A stretch of 64,000 bases of DNA from Hydrogenophaga pseudoflava NBRC 102511 (lineage in GTDB: Bacteria; Pseudomonadota; Gammaproteobacteria; Burkholderiales; Burkholderiaceae_C). A program made the position numbers and the translations under genes. The stretch spans positions 62,001-126,000 of the forward strand of contig NZ_BCWQ01000012.1 in assembly GCF_001592285.1 (NCBI RefSeq). The letters run 5' to 3'. Positions 9,335 through 17,520 of this stretch are shown here, piece by piece (the stretch's first letter is position 1; every line of letters begins with the position of its first letter). The notes under the pieces were generated by a model. The model was not told where the DNA came from. It saw only the letters and a program-made list of their open reading frames with translations, and ran no database searches.

Positions 9335-9928
9335 TCAGCGCGCCGGGCGAACGGCGGTTTTCGGACGCCAACCCTTGATCACGTCATCGTTGGTTTCGAG
9401 GTAAGGCCCGCCGATCAGGTCGATGCAATAGGGCACGGCGGCGAAGATGCCGTTGACGCGCGTGCTGCCGTCGGCGTTTTTCGCGCCTTCCAGCGTCTCG
9501 GCGATGGCCTTGGGCTGGCCCGGCAGGTTGATGATCAGGCTGCTGTCGCGGATCACCGCGACCTGGCGCGAGAGAATCGCCGTGGGCACGAAGGCCAGGC
9601 TGATCTGGCGCATCTGTTCGCCGAAACCGGGCATTTCCTTGTGCGCCACGGCCAGGGTGGCCTCGGGCGTCACGTCGCGTTTGGCGGGGCCGGTGCCGCC
9701 GGTGGTCAGCACCAGGGCGCAGCCGGCGTCGACCAGTTCGATCAGGGTCTGGCTGATGGTCGCCTGCTCGTCGGGGATCAGGCGTTCTTCGAAGGTGATC
9801 GGGTTCTTCAGCGCCTTGCCCAGCCACTCGCGCAGGGCCGGCAGCCCCTTGTCTTCGTAGACGCCGGTGCTGGCGCGGTCGCTGATGGAGACGATGCCGA
9901 TGCGCACCGGGTCGAAGGATTCACTCAT
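9335..9928 (-). CDS. mog: Molybdopterin adenylyltransferase Mog
   Basis: Activates molybdopterin by adenylylation before molybdenum insertion. Motifs of the MogA/MoaB fold are present: IGIVSISDRASTGVYEDKG at the N-terminus, TTGGTGPAKRDVTPEAT (MPT-binding) and INLPGQPKAIAETLEG. It is 197 residues, the usual size for Mog. The start ATG overlaps the 3' end of darP by 8 nt, so the two are probably co-transcribed and coupled. In this window the obvious client is the molybdoenzyme NasA (about 24.5 kb). Confidence 0.94.
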   Translation of the reverse strand: MSESFDPVRIGIVSISDRASTGVYEDKGLPALREWLGKALKNPITFEERLIPDEQATISQTLIELVDAGCALVLTTGGTGPAKRDVTPEATLAVAHKEMPGFGEQMRQISLAFVPTAILSRQVAVIRDSSLIINLPGQPKAIAETLEGAKNADGSTRVNGIFAAVPYCIDLIGGPYLETNDDVIKGWRPKTAVRPAR

Positions 9929-10583
9929 GGTCGTCTTCTGAAGAGGTGGGTTCGTCGGTGTCGTCGCGGCTCAGCGCGGCGCGCACCAGCTGGAAGATCT
10001 CGCGGTAGGCCTTGCCGTGGCGCTGGGCCTCGCCGGGGCGTTCGGTCACGCCCTGGGCATCCTTGCGGGCCTGGCGGATCAGGGCGCGCAGCGGCTGCAC
10101 GTCGGTCTCGGGCGCGGCCTGCATCCAGTCGGTGAGCGCGCCGTCGTCGGCGATCAGGCGGTCGCGCCACTGCTCGGCCTGGTGCAGGGCCAGGGTTTCG
10201 CGGGCCGAGGGTTTGCGCTGTTCTTCGAGCGCCGCTTCGATGGCGGCGACCGTGCCCTCGTCCAGCTTGCGCATGAGCTTGCCGATGAACTGCATCTGGC
10301 GGCGCTTGCCCTCGAAGTTGGTGATGCGCTTGGCCTCGACCAGCGCGTCGATCAGCTTGTCGTCGATGCCCTCGTGCTGCTCGCGCAGCCGGGTCATGAG
10401 GTCGCTGCGCAGCGTCAGCAGGCTCTCGCCCAGCGACTGCAGGTGGTCGCTGTGCTTCTTGAGGTCGGTCTTGCTCATGTCGACCGAACCCTTGAGTTCG
10501 CGTTTGAGTTCGAGGTCCAGTTCGCTGCCGATGGCGACGAAATGGCCGCGGACGAAGTAGCCTTTTGTGGGTTTGCGGGACAT
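9921..10583 (-). CDS. darP: Ribosome-associated protein DarP (YjgA, DUF615)
   Basis: YjgA/DarP family protein that binds late 50S assembly intermediates in E. coli. It is 220 residues, highly charged and helical. It has the family pattern SELDLELKRELKGSVDMSKTDLKKH (antisense to no better candidate) and a core EAKRITNFEGKRRQMQFIGKLMR. The start at ATG 10583 (MSRKPTKGYFVRGHF) is chosen because upstream residues would lie antisense to pmbA. It is divergent from pmbA across 42 bp, an arrangement conserved in many proteobacteria. It is first gene of the minus-strand run leading to mog. Confidence 0.88.
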   Translation of the reverse strand: MSRKPTKGYFVRGHFVAIGSELDLELKRELKGSVDMSKTDLKKHSDHLQSLGESLLTLRSDLMTRLREQHEGIDDKLIDALVEAKRITNFEGKRRQMQFIGKLMRKLDEGTVAAIEAALEEQRKPSARETLALHQAEQWRDRLIADDGALTDWMQAAPETDVQPLRALIRQARKDAQGVTERPGEAQRHGKAYREIFQLVRAALSRDDTDEPTSSEDDHE

Positions 10584-10625
10584 GGGGAAGGGGGAAAGAG
10601 GGCGGCAAGTATCATAGCCGCCGAC

Positions 10626-12050
10626 ATGAAAAACACCCCCACCGCTCCCGTTTCCACCCCGTCCGATCCCTCCGCACCGCTGGCCGGGTTCCAGTATTCG
10701 CGCAGCCGCTTCGAGGAGGTGGTGGACCTTGCGCTGGCCGAAGCGAAGCGTCTCGGGGCGGCGGACGCGGCCGCCGAGGTCTCGGAAGGCGCTGGCCTGA
10801 ACGTCAGCGTGCGCAAGGGCGAGCTGGAGAATGTCGAACGCAACCGCGACAAGTCGCTGGGCGTGACGGTCTATCTGGGCCGCCGCCGCGGCAACGCCTC
10901 GACCTCCGACTTCTCGCCCGGGGCGGTGCGCCAGACGGTGCAGGCCGCCTACGACATTGCGCGCTTCACCGCCGAGGACCCGGTGGCCGGCCTGCCCGAC
11001 CCCGAGGACATCGCCGACCGCTACCCCGACCTGGACCTGTTCCACCCCTGGGCGGTCACGTCCGACGAGGCGGTCCGGCTCGCGCTGGCCTGCGAACAGG
11101 CGGCGTTTGCCACCAGCAGGAAGATCAGCAACAGCGAGGGCGCGAGCGTCTCGGCCCAGCAGTCACACTTCTTCACCGCCCACATGCGCGGCGGCGAGCG
11201 CGACCAGCCCGGCATCTTCAGCGGCGGCTACGCCAGCTCGCGCCACAGCCTGTCGGTGGCGCCGATCGCCGGCCGGGGCGCCCACATGCAGCGCGACTAC
11301 TGGTACTGCTCGGTGCGCGCGCCGCAGGACCTGGCCACGCCCGAGGCCGTGGGGCGCTATGCCGCCGAGCGCGCGCTCTCGCGCCTGAACGCTCGCAAGA
11401 TCCCGACCACCGAATGCCCGGTGTTGTTCGAGTCGCCGCTGGCGGCCGGCCTGCTGGGCGCCTACGTGCAGGCCACCAGTGGCGGCGCGCTCTACCGCAA
11501 GACCACCTTCCTGGCCGACAGCCTGGGCAAGAAGGTGATGGCGCCGCACCTGGACATCGTCGAGGACCCGCACATCGTGGGCGGCAAGGGCAGTGCGCCG
11601 TTCGACGACGAGGGCGTGAAGACGGTGCGCCGCAAGGTGCTGTCGGCCGGCAAGGTGCAGGGCTACTTCCTCTCCACCTACTCGGCGCGCAAGCTGGGCA
11701 TGCGCACCACGGGCAACGCGGGCGGCTCGCACAACCTCACGCTGTCCAGCCGGCTGACGCAGCCCGGCGATGACCTGGCGGCCATGATCCGGAAACTGGG
11801 ACGCGGCCTGTTCGTCACCGAGCTGATGGGCCAGGGCGTGAACTACGTGACCGGTGACTACTCGCGCGGCGCGTCGGGCTACTGGGTCGAGAACGGCGAG
11901 ATCGCGTTTCCGGTGCAGGAGATCACCATCGCCGGCAACCTGAAAGACATGCTCAAGGGCATCGAGGCCGTGGGCGCCGACGCCTACACCTACGGTTCCA
12001 AAACCGTCGGATCGATCCTCATCAACCGCATGAAGGTCGCCGGGAGCTGA
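10626..12050 (+). CDS. pmbA: Metalloprotease PmbA (TldE)
   Basis: Partner subunit of the TldD/TldE zinc protease, which matures microcin-type peptides and degrades CcdA in E. coli. It is 474 residues. Features are the N-terminal FEEVVDLALAEAKRLGAADAAAEVSEGAGLNVSVRKGELENVE and a C-terminal half with TGNAGGSHNLTLS, ELMGQGVNYVTGDYSRGASGYWVENGEI and a GNLKDMLKGIE end, all typical of TldE. It lacks the HExxxH zinc motif, as expected for this non-catalytic partner; no tldD is in the window. The start is ATG 10626. Confidence 0.93.
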   Translation: MKNTPTAPVSTPSDPSAPLAGFQYSRSRFEEVVDLALAEAKRLGAADAAAEVSEGAGLNVSVRKGELENVERNRDKSLGVTVYLGRRRGNASTSDFSPGAVRQTVQAAYDIARFTAEDPVAGLPDPEDIADRYPDLDLFHPWAVTSDEAVRLALACEQAAFATSRKISNSEGASVSAQQSHFFTAHMRGGERDQPGIFSGGYASSRHSLSVAPIAGRGAHMQRDYWYCSVRAPQDLATPEAVGRYAAERALSRLNARKIPTTECPVLFESPLAAGLLGAYVQATSGGALYRKTTFLADSLGKKVMAPHLDIVEDPHIVGGKGSAPFDDEGVKTVRRKVLSAGKVQGYFLSTYSARKLGMRTTGNAGGSHNLTLSSRLTQPGDDLAAMIRKLGRGLFVTELMGQGVNYVTGDYSRGASGYWVENGEIAFPVQEITIAGNLKDMLKGIEAVGADAYTYGSKTVGSILINRMKVAGS

Positions 12051-12052
12051 GG

Positions 12053-12120
12053 CATGGCCCCCACGCTCCGCCGCTGCGCGGGTCGCTCCCCCGGTGCAGG
12101 GAAGGGCCCCGGCGGCTGCC
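12053..12120. other. Short GC-rich intergenic element between pmbA and the EamA gene
   Basis: Noncoding stretch rich in C-runs and interrupted inverted segments (for example CGCCGCTGCGCGGGTCGC). From memory, similar C-rich blocks recur between genes in Comamonadaceae chromosomes, so this may be one copy of a dispersed intergenic repeat or a structured 3' end for pmbA. No second copy was noticed in this window. Confidence 0.25.
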
Positions 12121-12121
12121 G

Positions 12122-13060
12122 GTGCCTGGGGCTGATACAGCTTGGGGCGGCCCTGCGCTGCATCGCTTGAGGCCCGAGGCGCTCGCGGTCGTGGCCGCCG
12201 CCAGCTGGGCGGTGTCCAGTCTCTTCTCCGCGCCGCCGGCGCAGCGCCTGGGGGCGTTTGCCTTCAGCCGCTGGCGCATGCTGTTCGCCAGCGCGATCCT
12301 CTGGGCGCTGGCCTTGGCCGGTGGCGGCTGGCGCGATCTGGACGCCGCTGCGGTCGGCCTGCTGGGCCTCTCGGGTGTGGTCGGCATCTTCATCGGCGAC
12401 ACCGCGCTGTTCGCCTGCATGAACCGCCTCGGCCCGCGCCGCTCGGGCGTGCTGTTCGCCACCCACGCGATGTTCTCGGCGCTGCTGGCCTGGTTGTTCC
12501 TCGGCGAGCTGATCCAGGGCTGGGCACTGGTGGGCAGTGCGCTGCTGGTGGGCGGCGTGATGATGGCCGTGCTCTGGGGCAAGCGAGAGGATGAGTCGCA
12601 CGGCTGGGAACAGACGCGCGGCCGCTTGCTGATCGGCGTGGGGCTGGGCCTGGTCGCGGCCCTGTGCCAGTCGGTGGCGACGCTGATGCTCAAGCCGCTG
12701 ATGGCCACCGGCATCGACGCGGTCAGCGCCTCGGCGGTGCGCATGAGCCTGGCGCTGGCGGCGCACGGCCTGCTGCTGGCCTCGGGCTGGCCGGGCGCTC
12801 GGGCCAAACAGCCGCTGCGTGTGCGCGATGCGTTGCTGACCTTCCTGAGCGCGGCGGTGGCGATGGCGCTGGGCATGACCCTGATCCTCTACGCCATGCG
12901 CCACGGCCAGGCCGGCCTGGTGGCGATCTTCTCGTCGGTCACGCCGGTGTTGCTGTTGCCGCTGCTCTGGGCGGTCTACCGCCGGCGGCCCGCCATGGGG
13001 GCATGGACTGGGGCTGCGCTGGCGGTGGCGGGAACCGCATTCATTCTTTCACGCGGCTGA
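12122..13060 (+). CDS. EamA/DMT-family transporter
   Basis: Integral membrane protein of about 300 residues with roughly ten hydrophobic helices arranged as two EamA repeats (first repeat ending near LLVGGVMMAVLWG, second near GAALAVAGTAFILSRG). It is probably an exporter of a small metabolite; the substrate cannot be read from sequence. The first repeat has the FSRWRMLFA / GDTALFACMNRLG pattern and the second FSSVTPVLLLPLLWAVY. The start is uncertain: GTG 12122 is the furthest, and TTG 12167 would remove a non-conserved N-terminus. It is convergent with the binding-protein gene, 3 bp apart. Confidence 0.8.
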   Translation: MPGADTAWGGPALHRLRPEALAVVAAASWAVSSLFSAPPAQRLGAFAFSRWRMLFASAILWALALAGGGWRDLDAAAVGLLGLSGVVGIFIGDTALFACMNRLGPRRSGVLFATHAMFSALLAWLFLGELIQGWALVGSALLVGGVMMAVLWGKREDESHGWEQTRGRLLIGVGLGLVAALCQSVATLMLKPLMATGIDAVSASAVRMSLALAAHGLLLASGWPGARAKQPLRVRDALLTFLSAAVAMALGMTLILYAMRHGQAGLVAIFSSVTPVLLLPLLWAVYRRRPAMGAWTGAALAVAGTAFILSRG

Positions 13061-13063
13061 AGA

Positions 13064-14263
13064 TCACTTTTTCCTCTGCACCACCAGGTTGCGGCGCGCG
13101 TCTTCCGGGTAGGCGAAGGTCACCGCGCCGTTCCTCACCTTGCCCATGACCAGCATGTTGGGCGTGACGGCGTCCTTGTCGTCGGCGCTGAAGGGCTTCT
13201 CGTAGGTCGAGACCACGCCGTAGTACACGCGCGGGATGTTCTCCAGCGCGGCCTTGACCGCGGGGCCGGTGAACTTGCCGTCGCGGATCGAGAACAGCGC
13301 ATAGGTCAGCAGGTAGGTGCTGTCGTAGGACTGCGCCGCCGCCATGGGCACGGCAATCTTGTGCTTGTACTTGCGCTGGTAGGCGGTCAGGAAAGCGGCC
13401 CGGCGCTCGTTGCTCGGCTCGGCGATGAAGGTCTGGGCCATCAGCGCACCGTCGGCCGCGGCCTTGGCGCCGTCGATGAAGAACGGAAAGGACAGCGGCC
13501 AGGCGCCGACCTGCGGCGCGTCCCACTTGAGGTCGCGCATGCCGTTGGCGATGGTCGCGTTCTCCGGGCCGACGGTGTAGCTGAACACCACATTGGCGCC
13601 GGCGTCGCGCGCGGCGGCCAGCTCCTTGCCCAGGTCCTTCACGCCCAGCGCGAAGCGGGCCACATGCACCGGCTTGAGCTGCTTGGCCGCCAGCGCCGCC
13701 TCCACGTCCTTCATGCCGGCTTCGCCGTAGCCGGTGGTGTCGGCAAAAATCGCGACCTTCGTCCAGCCGCGCTTGAGCAGATCATCAACCACGAAGGGTG
13801 CCTGGATCGCGTCGCGCGCCGAGGTGCGGAAGATGTAACTCTGCGGCGCCGGGAACTTGGCTGTCAGCGGCGTGCCGGTGGCGCAGGGGATGATCAGCGG
13901 CAGCTGACCGTTCTGGAATACGTCCAGCGACTTGGCGGCCACGCCGGTGTTGCAGAAGCCGATGGTGGCGATCACGCCGGCCGAAGCCAGCTCTTGCGAG
14001 CCCTTCAGGCCCACGTCCGGGTTGCCCTGGTCGTCCTTGACCACCAGCTCTAGCGGACGCCCCAGGTATCCGCCAACCGCATTGATCTCCTCGACCGCCA
14101 ACTGCACGCCGTGCAGCATGGGGTTGCCGAAGTCGGACGAGGGGCCGCTGAACGGGCCGATGACGCCAATGCGCACCGGCTGGGCGGTTGGCGCCTGGGC
14201 CAGCGCCAAGCCGGCGGCGCACAGGCCGAGGGCCAGGGTCAGACGGGAGAACAGAACTCGCAT
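13064..14263 (-). CDS. ABC transporter substrate-binding protein, LivJ/LivK type
   Basis: Periplasmic binding protein of 399 residues with a signal peptide (MRVLFSRLTLALGLCAAG, cleavage near ALAQA). A type I fold follows: PVRIGVIGPFSGPSSDFGNP, HGVQLAVEEINAVGGYLGRP, KDDQGNPDVG, SYIFRTSARD. This family delivers branched-chain amino acids, aromatic compounds or other small organics to ABC importers. No permease or ATPase gene is adjacent, so it is an orphan receptor here. The ligand is not predictable. It is preceded by AGGTGCCCCATGC, a reasonable ribosome site. Confidence 0.87.
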   Translation of the reverse strand: MRVLFSRLTLALGLCAAGLALAQAPTAQPVRIGVIGPFSGPSSDFGNPMLHGVQLAVEEINAVGGYLGRPLELVVKDDQGNPDVGLKGSQELASAGVIATIGFCNTGVAAKSLDVFQNGQLPLIIPCATGTPLTAKFPAPQSYIFRTSARDAIQAPFVVDDLLKRGWTKVAIFADTTGYGEAGMKDVEAALAAKQLKPVHVARFALGVKDLGKELAAARDAGANVVFSYTVGPENATIANGMRDLKWDAPQVGAWPLSFPFFIDGAKAAADGALMAQTFIAEPSNERRAAFLTAYQRKYKHKIAVPMAAAQSYDSTYLLTYALFSIRDGKFTGPAVKAALENIPRVYYGVVSTYEKPFSADDKDAVTPNMLVMGKVRNGAVTFAYPEDARRNLVVQRKK

Positions 14264-14359
14264 GGGGCACCTCCGGAAAAGTGCCGCGAGTGTAGGAACG
14301 CAGCTGTCGCCAGCCTGACCCGGTTTACCCTGAAAGGCCGCCGGGTGTTCAGCGTCCTG

Positions 14360-14806
14360 TCAGCTTGCCAGCGCGGCCTTGACGGCGGCGGACACCTGGC
14401 CCATGTCGGCCTTGCCGGCCAGCTTGGCCTTGACGGCACCCATGACCTTGCCCATGTCGCCCGGGCCCTTCGCGCCCAGCGCGCTCACGATGGCCTGGAC
14501 CTCGGCGGCGATTTCGTCGGCCGACAGGCGGGCCGGCAGGTAGGCCTCCAGCACCACCAGCTCGGCCGCTTCCTTGGCCGCCAGGTCGGCGCGGCCGCCC
14601 TGTTCGAAGGCGGTGATCGAGTCCTTGCGCTGCTTGACCATCTTGTCGATGACAGCGATGACGGCGGCGTCGTCCAGCTCGATGCGCTCGTCCACTTCCT
14701 TCTGCTTCATGGCCGCGGTCAGCAGGCGGATGGTGCCCAGGCGCTCGCTGTCCTTGGCGCGCATCGCGGCCTTCATGTCGTCGGTGATCTTCTCTTTGAG
14801 GCTCAT
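14360..14806 (-). CDS. yqeY: GatB/YqeY domain-containing protein
   Basis: Small helical protein (148 residues) of the YqeY family, related to the tRNA-binding tail domain of GatB amidotransferase. The N-terminus MSLKEKITDDMKAAMRAKDS, the middle VDKMVKQRKDSI-like segment and the C-terminal GKVMGAVKAKLAGKADMG match the family along its full length. Its precise role is unknown. In other betaproteobacteria it often lies near rpsU, dnaG and rpoD; here rpsU is 2.3 kb away with lysA/lysR between. It is transcribed in the same direction as lysA, 40 bp downstream. Confidence 0.9.
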   Translation of the reverse strand: MSLKEKITDDMKAAMRAKDSERLGTIRLLTAAMKQKEVDERIELDDAAVIAVIDKMVKQRKDSITAFEQGGRADLAAKEAAELVVLEAYLPARLSADEIAAEVQAIVSALGAKGPGDMGKVMGAVKAKLAGKADMGQVSAAVKAALAS

Positions 14807-14846
14807 GGTGTGTTCCCGTGGATGTTCTGGAAAACCCGTGATTCTC

Positions 14847-16097
14847 TCAAACCTGTTCCAGCGCCAGCAGCTCGTCGACCGTCTGGCGGCGGCGGATCAG
14901 GCGGTGGCTGTCGCCGTCCACCAGCACCTCGGCCGCCAGCGGACGGCTGTTGTAGTTGCTGGACATGGAGGCGCCGTAGGCGCCGGCGTCGTGCAGCACC
15001 AGCAGGTCGCCGACCTTCGCTTGCGGCAGCGCGCGCGTCAGCACCACACCGCCATCGGCCTGGGTGAACACGTCGCCCGATTCGCACAGCGGACCGGCGA
15101 CCACGGTCTCGACCGTCGGTCGCGGCGTGTCGTCGGCGGGGATCAGGCCCATGCCGTGGAAGGCGCCGTACATGGAGGGACGCATCAGATCGGAGAAGCC
15201 GGCATCCACCAAGGTGAAGCGGTTCGACCCCATGGGCTTGGTGGCGCGCACCTCGGTCACCAGCACGCCGGCCTCGGCCACCAGGAATCGGCCGGGCTCC
15301 AGTTCCAGGTGCACCGCGTGGCCCAGCTGGGCGGCGATGGCGCGGCGCGCATGGTCCCAGAGGCTGAAGTAGTGCGCGGTGTCGATGCGCGGTTCGCCTT
15401 CGCGGTAGGGGATGGACAGGCCGCCGCCGGCCGAGATGGCCTGCAGGTCGATTCCACCAACGTCCGTGGCGCGCTTCACCAGCTGCACCATGGCGTGGCA
15501 GACCTCCTGCAGGTGGGCGTAGTCCACGCCGGAGCCGATGTGCATGTGCAGACCCACCAGCGTCAGGCCGTGCTGCTTGACCGCCGCCAGCGCGTCGTCC
15601 AGTTCGGCGTGCCAGATGCCGTGCTTGCTGTGTTCGCCGCCGGTGTTGGTCTTGTTGCTGTGGCCGTGGCCGAAGCCGGGGTTGATGCGCAGCCACACGG
15701 CATGGCCGGGCGAGACCGCGCCCAGCTGGTGCAGCATGTCGATGGAGCCGGCGTTGACCGGCACACAGTGCTCGACCACGGTGGCCAGGGTGGCGTGGTC
15801 GAACAGGTCGGCGGTGAAGACGATGCCCGAGGCGCCCTGGGCGTCCAGGTCGGCAGTGAAGCCGGCGGCCAGCGCGCGCAGGATCTCGCCGCGTGAAACG
15901 GCATCGACCACCACGCCCTGTTCGCGCATCAGGCGCAGCAGGTGGATGTTGGAGTTGGCCTTCTGGGCGAAGCGGATGGTGTCGAAGGCGCGCAGCTCGG
16001 CGATGCGCGCGCGGATGGTGGCGGCGTCGTAGACCCACAGCGGGGTGCCGTGCTGGCGGGCGAGGGACTGGAGGAGGGCGTCGGAAAAGGGGTTCAT
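14847..16097 (-). CDS. lysA: Diaminopimelate decarboxylase-like PLP enzyme
   Basis: Fold type III PLP decarboxylase of 416 residues. The PLP Lys46 lies in RFAQKANSN; other motifs are HMHIGSGVD, ISAGGGLSIPY, ELEPGRFLVAEAG, the dimer-site CESGDVF and DAGAYGASMSSNYNSRP. The expected reaction is meso-diaminopimelate to L-lysine. It is a longer-motif subclass (GFGHGHSNKTNTGGEHSKHG) also found in a second LysA type of proteobacteria. ATG 16097 is preferred over GTG 16103. It is divergent from a LysR-type regulator, the arrangement by which lysR controls lysA in E. coli, so regulation by lysine or diaminopimelate status is likely. Confidence 0.87.
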   Translation of the reverse strand: MNPFSDALLQSLARQHGTPLWVYDAATIRARIAELRAFDTIRFAQKANSNIHLLRLMREQGVVVDAVSRGEILRALAAGFTADLDAQGASGIVFTADLFDHATLATVVEHCVPVNAGSIDMLHQLGAVSPGHAVWLRINPGFGHGHSNKTNTGGEHSKHGIWHAELDDALAAVKQHGLTLVGLHMHIGSGVDYAHLQEVCHAMVQLVKRATDVGGIDLQAISAGGGLSIPYREGEPRIDTAHYFSLWDHARRAIAAQLGHAVHLELEPGRFLVAEAGVLVTEVRATKPMGSNRFTLVDAGFSDLMRPSMYGAFHGMGLIPADDTPRPTVETVVAGPLCESGDVFTQADGGVVLTRALPQAKVGDLLVLHDAGAYGASMSSNYNSRPLAAEVLVDGDSHRLIRRRQTVDELLALEQV

Positions 16098-16133
16098 GGG
16101 CACGGATGATCCCGGTTCTGGTCATATTGAGCA

Positions 16134-16152
16134 ATGCCAGATAATTCGGCAT
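16134..16152. promoter_or_regulatory. Candidate LysR operator in the lysA/lysR intergenic region
   Basis: A perfect ATGCC/GGCAT inverted repeat with a 9-bp AT-rich spacer lies in the 70-bp gap between the divergent lysA and lysR genes. LysR-type regulators bind interrupted dyads of this kind. A second, imperfect dyad (ATCGAT...ATTGAT) follows at 16151-16167. Confidence 0.5.
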
Positions 16153-16167
16153 CGATTCAAAATTGAT

Positions 16168-17100
16168 ATGAAACTGAGCCACCGCCAGATCGACTTTTTC
16201 CGGGCCGTCATGGGCACGGGCCACGTCACGCGCGCGGCCGAGCTGCTGCACACCTCGCAGCCCACGGTCAGCCGCGAACTGGCGCGGCTGGAGCAGGTGC
16301 TGGGCTTCGCGCTGTTCGAGCGGGTGAGGGGGCGCCTGAAACCCACCGTGCGGGCGCTGGCGCTGATGGACGAGGTGGAGCAGTCCTACGTGGGGCTGGA
16401 GCGCATCGCCGCCACGGCCGTGGCGCTCAAGGGCTACGCCCACGGGCGACTTCAGCTGGCCTGCCTGCCCGCGCTCTCGCATGCCCTGCTGCCCGATGCG
16501 GTGCGCCGCTTCGCCCTGAAACAGCCCGAGGCGGCGGTGGCCCTGACGCCCATCGAGTCGCCGCAACTGGAGGCCGCGCTGTCCGAGCAGCGTTTCGACC
16601 TCGGCCTCTCCGAGCGTCACGAGGCGCCGGCCGCCTGCACGCTGGACACGCTGCTGGTGGCCGACGAGGTGGCGGTGCTGCCGGCGGGGCATGCGCTGGC
16701 GCAGAAAGCGGTGCTGGCCCCGGGCGATTTCGCGGGCCAGTCCTTCATCAGCTTCGCGCCGGCCGACCCCTACCGGCAGCAGGTGGACGCGCTGTTCGCC
16801 GCGGCGGGCGTGGCGCGCGTGCTGAAGCTGGAAACCCCCAGCGCGGTGTCGGTCTGCGCCCTGGTGCGACAGGGGCTGGGGTTGGGCATCGTCAACCCGC
16901 TGACGGCGCTGGAGCTCGCTGGGAATGGGGTCGAGGGTGGTCTGGTGGTGCGGCCGCTGGCTGTGAGCATCCCGTTCCATGTGGCGCTGATCCGGCCGAG
17001 CTGGCGCACCGAGCACCCGCTGCGGCCGGACTTCGAGGCCGCTCTGGCCGAGGCGGCCGGCGCCCTGAAAACCCGCCTGGCGTCCGCCGCACAGACGTAA
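16168..17100 (+). CDS. lysR: LysR-family transcriptional regulator of lysA
   Basis: It is 310 residues with an N-terminal winged helix-turn-helix (IDFFRAVMGTGHVTRAAELLHTSQPTVSRELARLE, residues about 5-40) and a C-terminal periplasmic-binding-like effector domain. ATG 16168 gives MKLSHRQIDFF, the canonical LTTR start. The divergent gene is a diaminopimelate decarboxylase and a dyad lies between them, so it is most likely the LysR activator of lysA. The effector is probably diaminopimelate or lysine by analogy with E. coli. It is followed by a shared stem-loop before rpsU, which reads towards it. Confidence 0.85.
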   Translation: MKLSHRQIDFFRAVMGTGHVTRAAELLHTSQPTVSRELARLEQVLGFALFERVRGRLKPTVRALALMDEVEQSYVGLERIAATAVALKGYAHGRLQLACLPALSHALLPDAVRRFALKQPEAAVALTPIESPQLEAALSEQRFDLGLSERHEAPAACTLDTLLVADEVAVLPAGHALAQKAVLAPGDFAGQSFISFAPADPYRQQVDALFAAAGVARVLKLETPSAVSVCALVRQGLGLGIVNPLTALELAGNGVEGGLVVRPLAVSIPFHVALIRPSWRTEHPLRPDFEAALAEAAGALKTRLASAAQT

Positions 17101-17129
17101 AAAAACCCGCGCGGCGTCCCGGGCGGGTT
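17099..17129 (-). terminator. Rho-independent terminator of rpsU
   Basis: A GC-rich stem AACCCGC/GCGGGTT (17104-17110 with 17123-17129) is followed, read on the minus strand, by a run of T (complement of A 17099-17105). It lies 25 bp after the rpsU stop. Read in the plus direction it could weakly terminate lysR but has no good T-run on that side. Confidence 0.85.
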
Positions 17130-17154
17130 CTTGTCGAAGCGACTGACGTGTGGA

Positions 17155-17367
17155 TCAGTACAGCTTCTTGGGCAGCTGCATGCTGCGCACGCGCTTGTAA
17201 TGGCGCTTGACGGCGGCGGCCTTCTTGCGCTTGCGCTCGGCGGTCGGCTTTTCGTAGAACTCGCGGGCGCGCAGGTCGGTCAGCAGACCCAGTTTTTCGA
17301 TGGTGCGCTTGAAGCGGCGCAGGGCGACGTCAAACGGCTCGTTGTCTTTAACGCGGATGGTGGTCAT
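17155..17367 (-). CDS. rpsU: 30S ribosomal protein bS21
   Basis: 70-residue basic protein with the bS21 pattern [43 protein letters not shown] and the C-terminal end KKLY. bS21 sits on the 30S platform and helps mRNA recruitment. The gene is a single transcription unit with a strong consensus promoter upstream and an intrinsic terminator downstream, consistent with high expression. Confidence 0.97.
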   Translation of the reverse strand: MTTIRVKDNEPFDVALRRFKRTIEKLGLLTDLRAREFYEKPTAERKRKKAAAVKRHYKRVRSMQLPKKLY

Positions 17368-17492
17368 TAGCTAATGGTTCCAAATGTGCGGGCAGAGGAT
17401 GGACGGGAAGATCGGGCCCGGCCTTCGTACCAGCGGTTTTCCCCGTCTGAAAACTAGTATTGGCCGACGGGGTTTTGCCAGCAAAGCCTTGG

Positions 17493-17520
17493 ATTATAGC
17501 GTTTTGGGTGCTCTTCACAA
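17493..17520 (-). promoter_or_regulatory. Sigma-70 promoter of rpsU
   Basis: Minus-strand TTGTGA (complement of 17515-17520), 16 bp spacer, then a perfect TATAAT (complement of 17493-17498). It lies about 125 bp ahead of the rpsU start, and the -35 overlaps the stop codon of the upstream flavoprotein gene. Confidence 0.75.
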
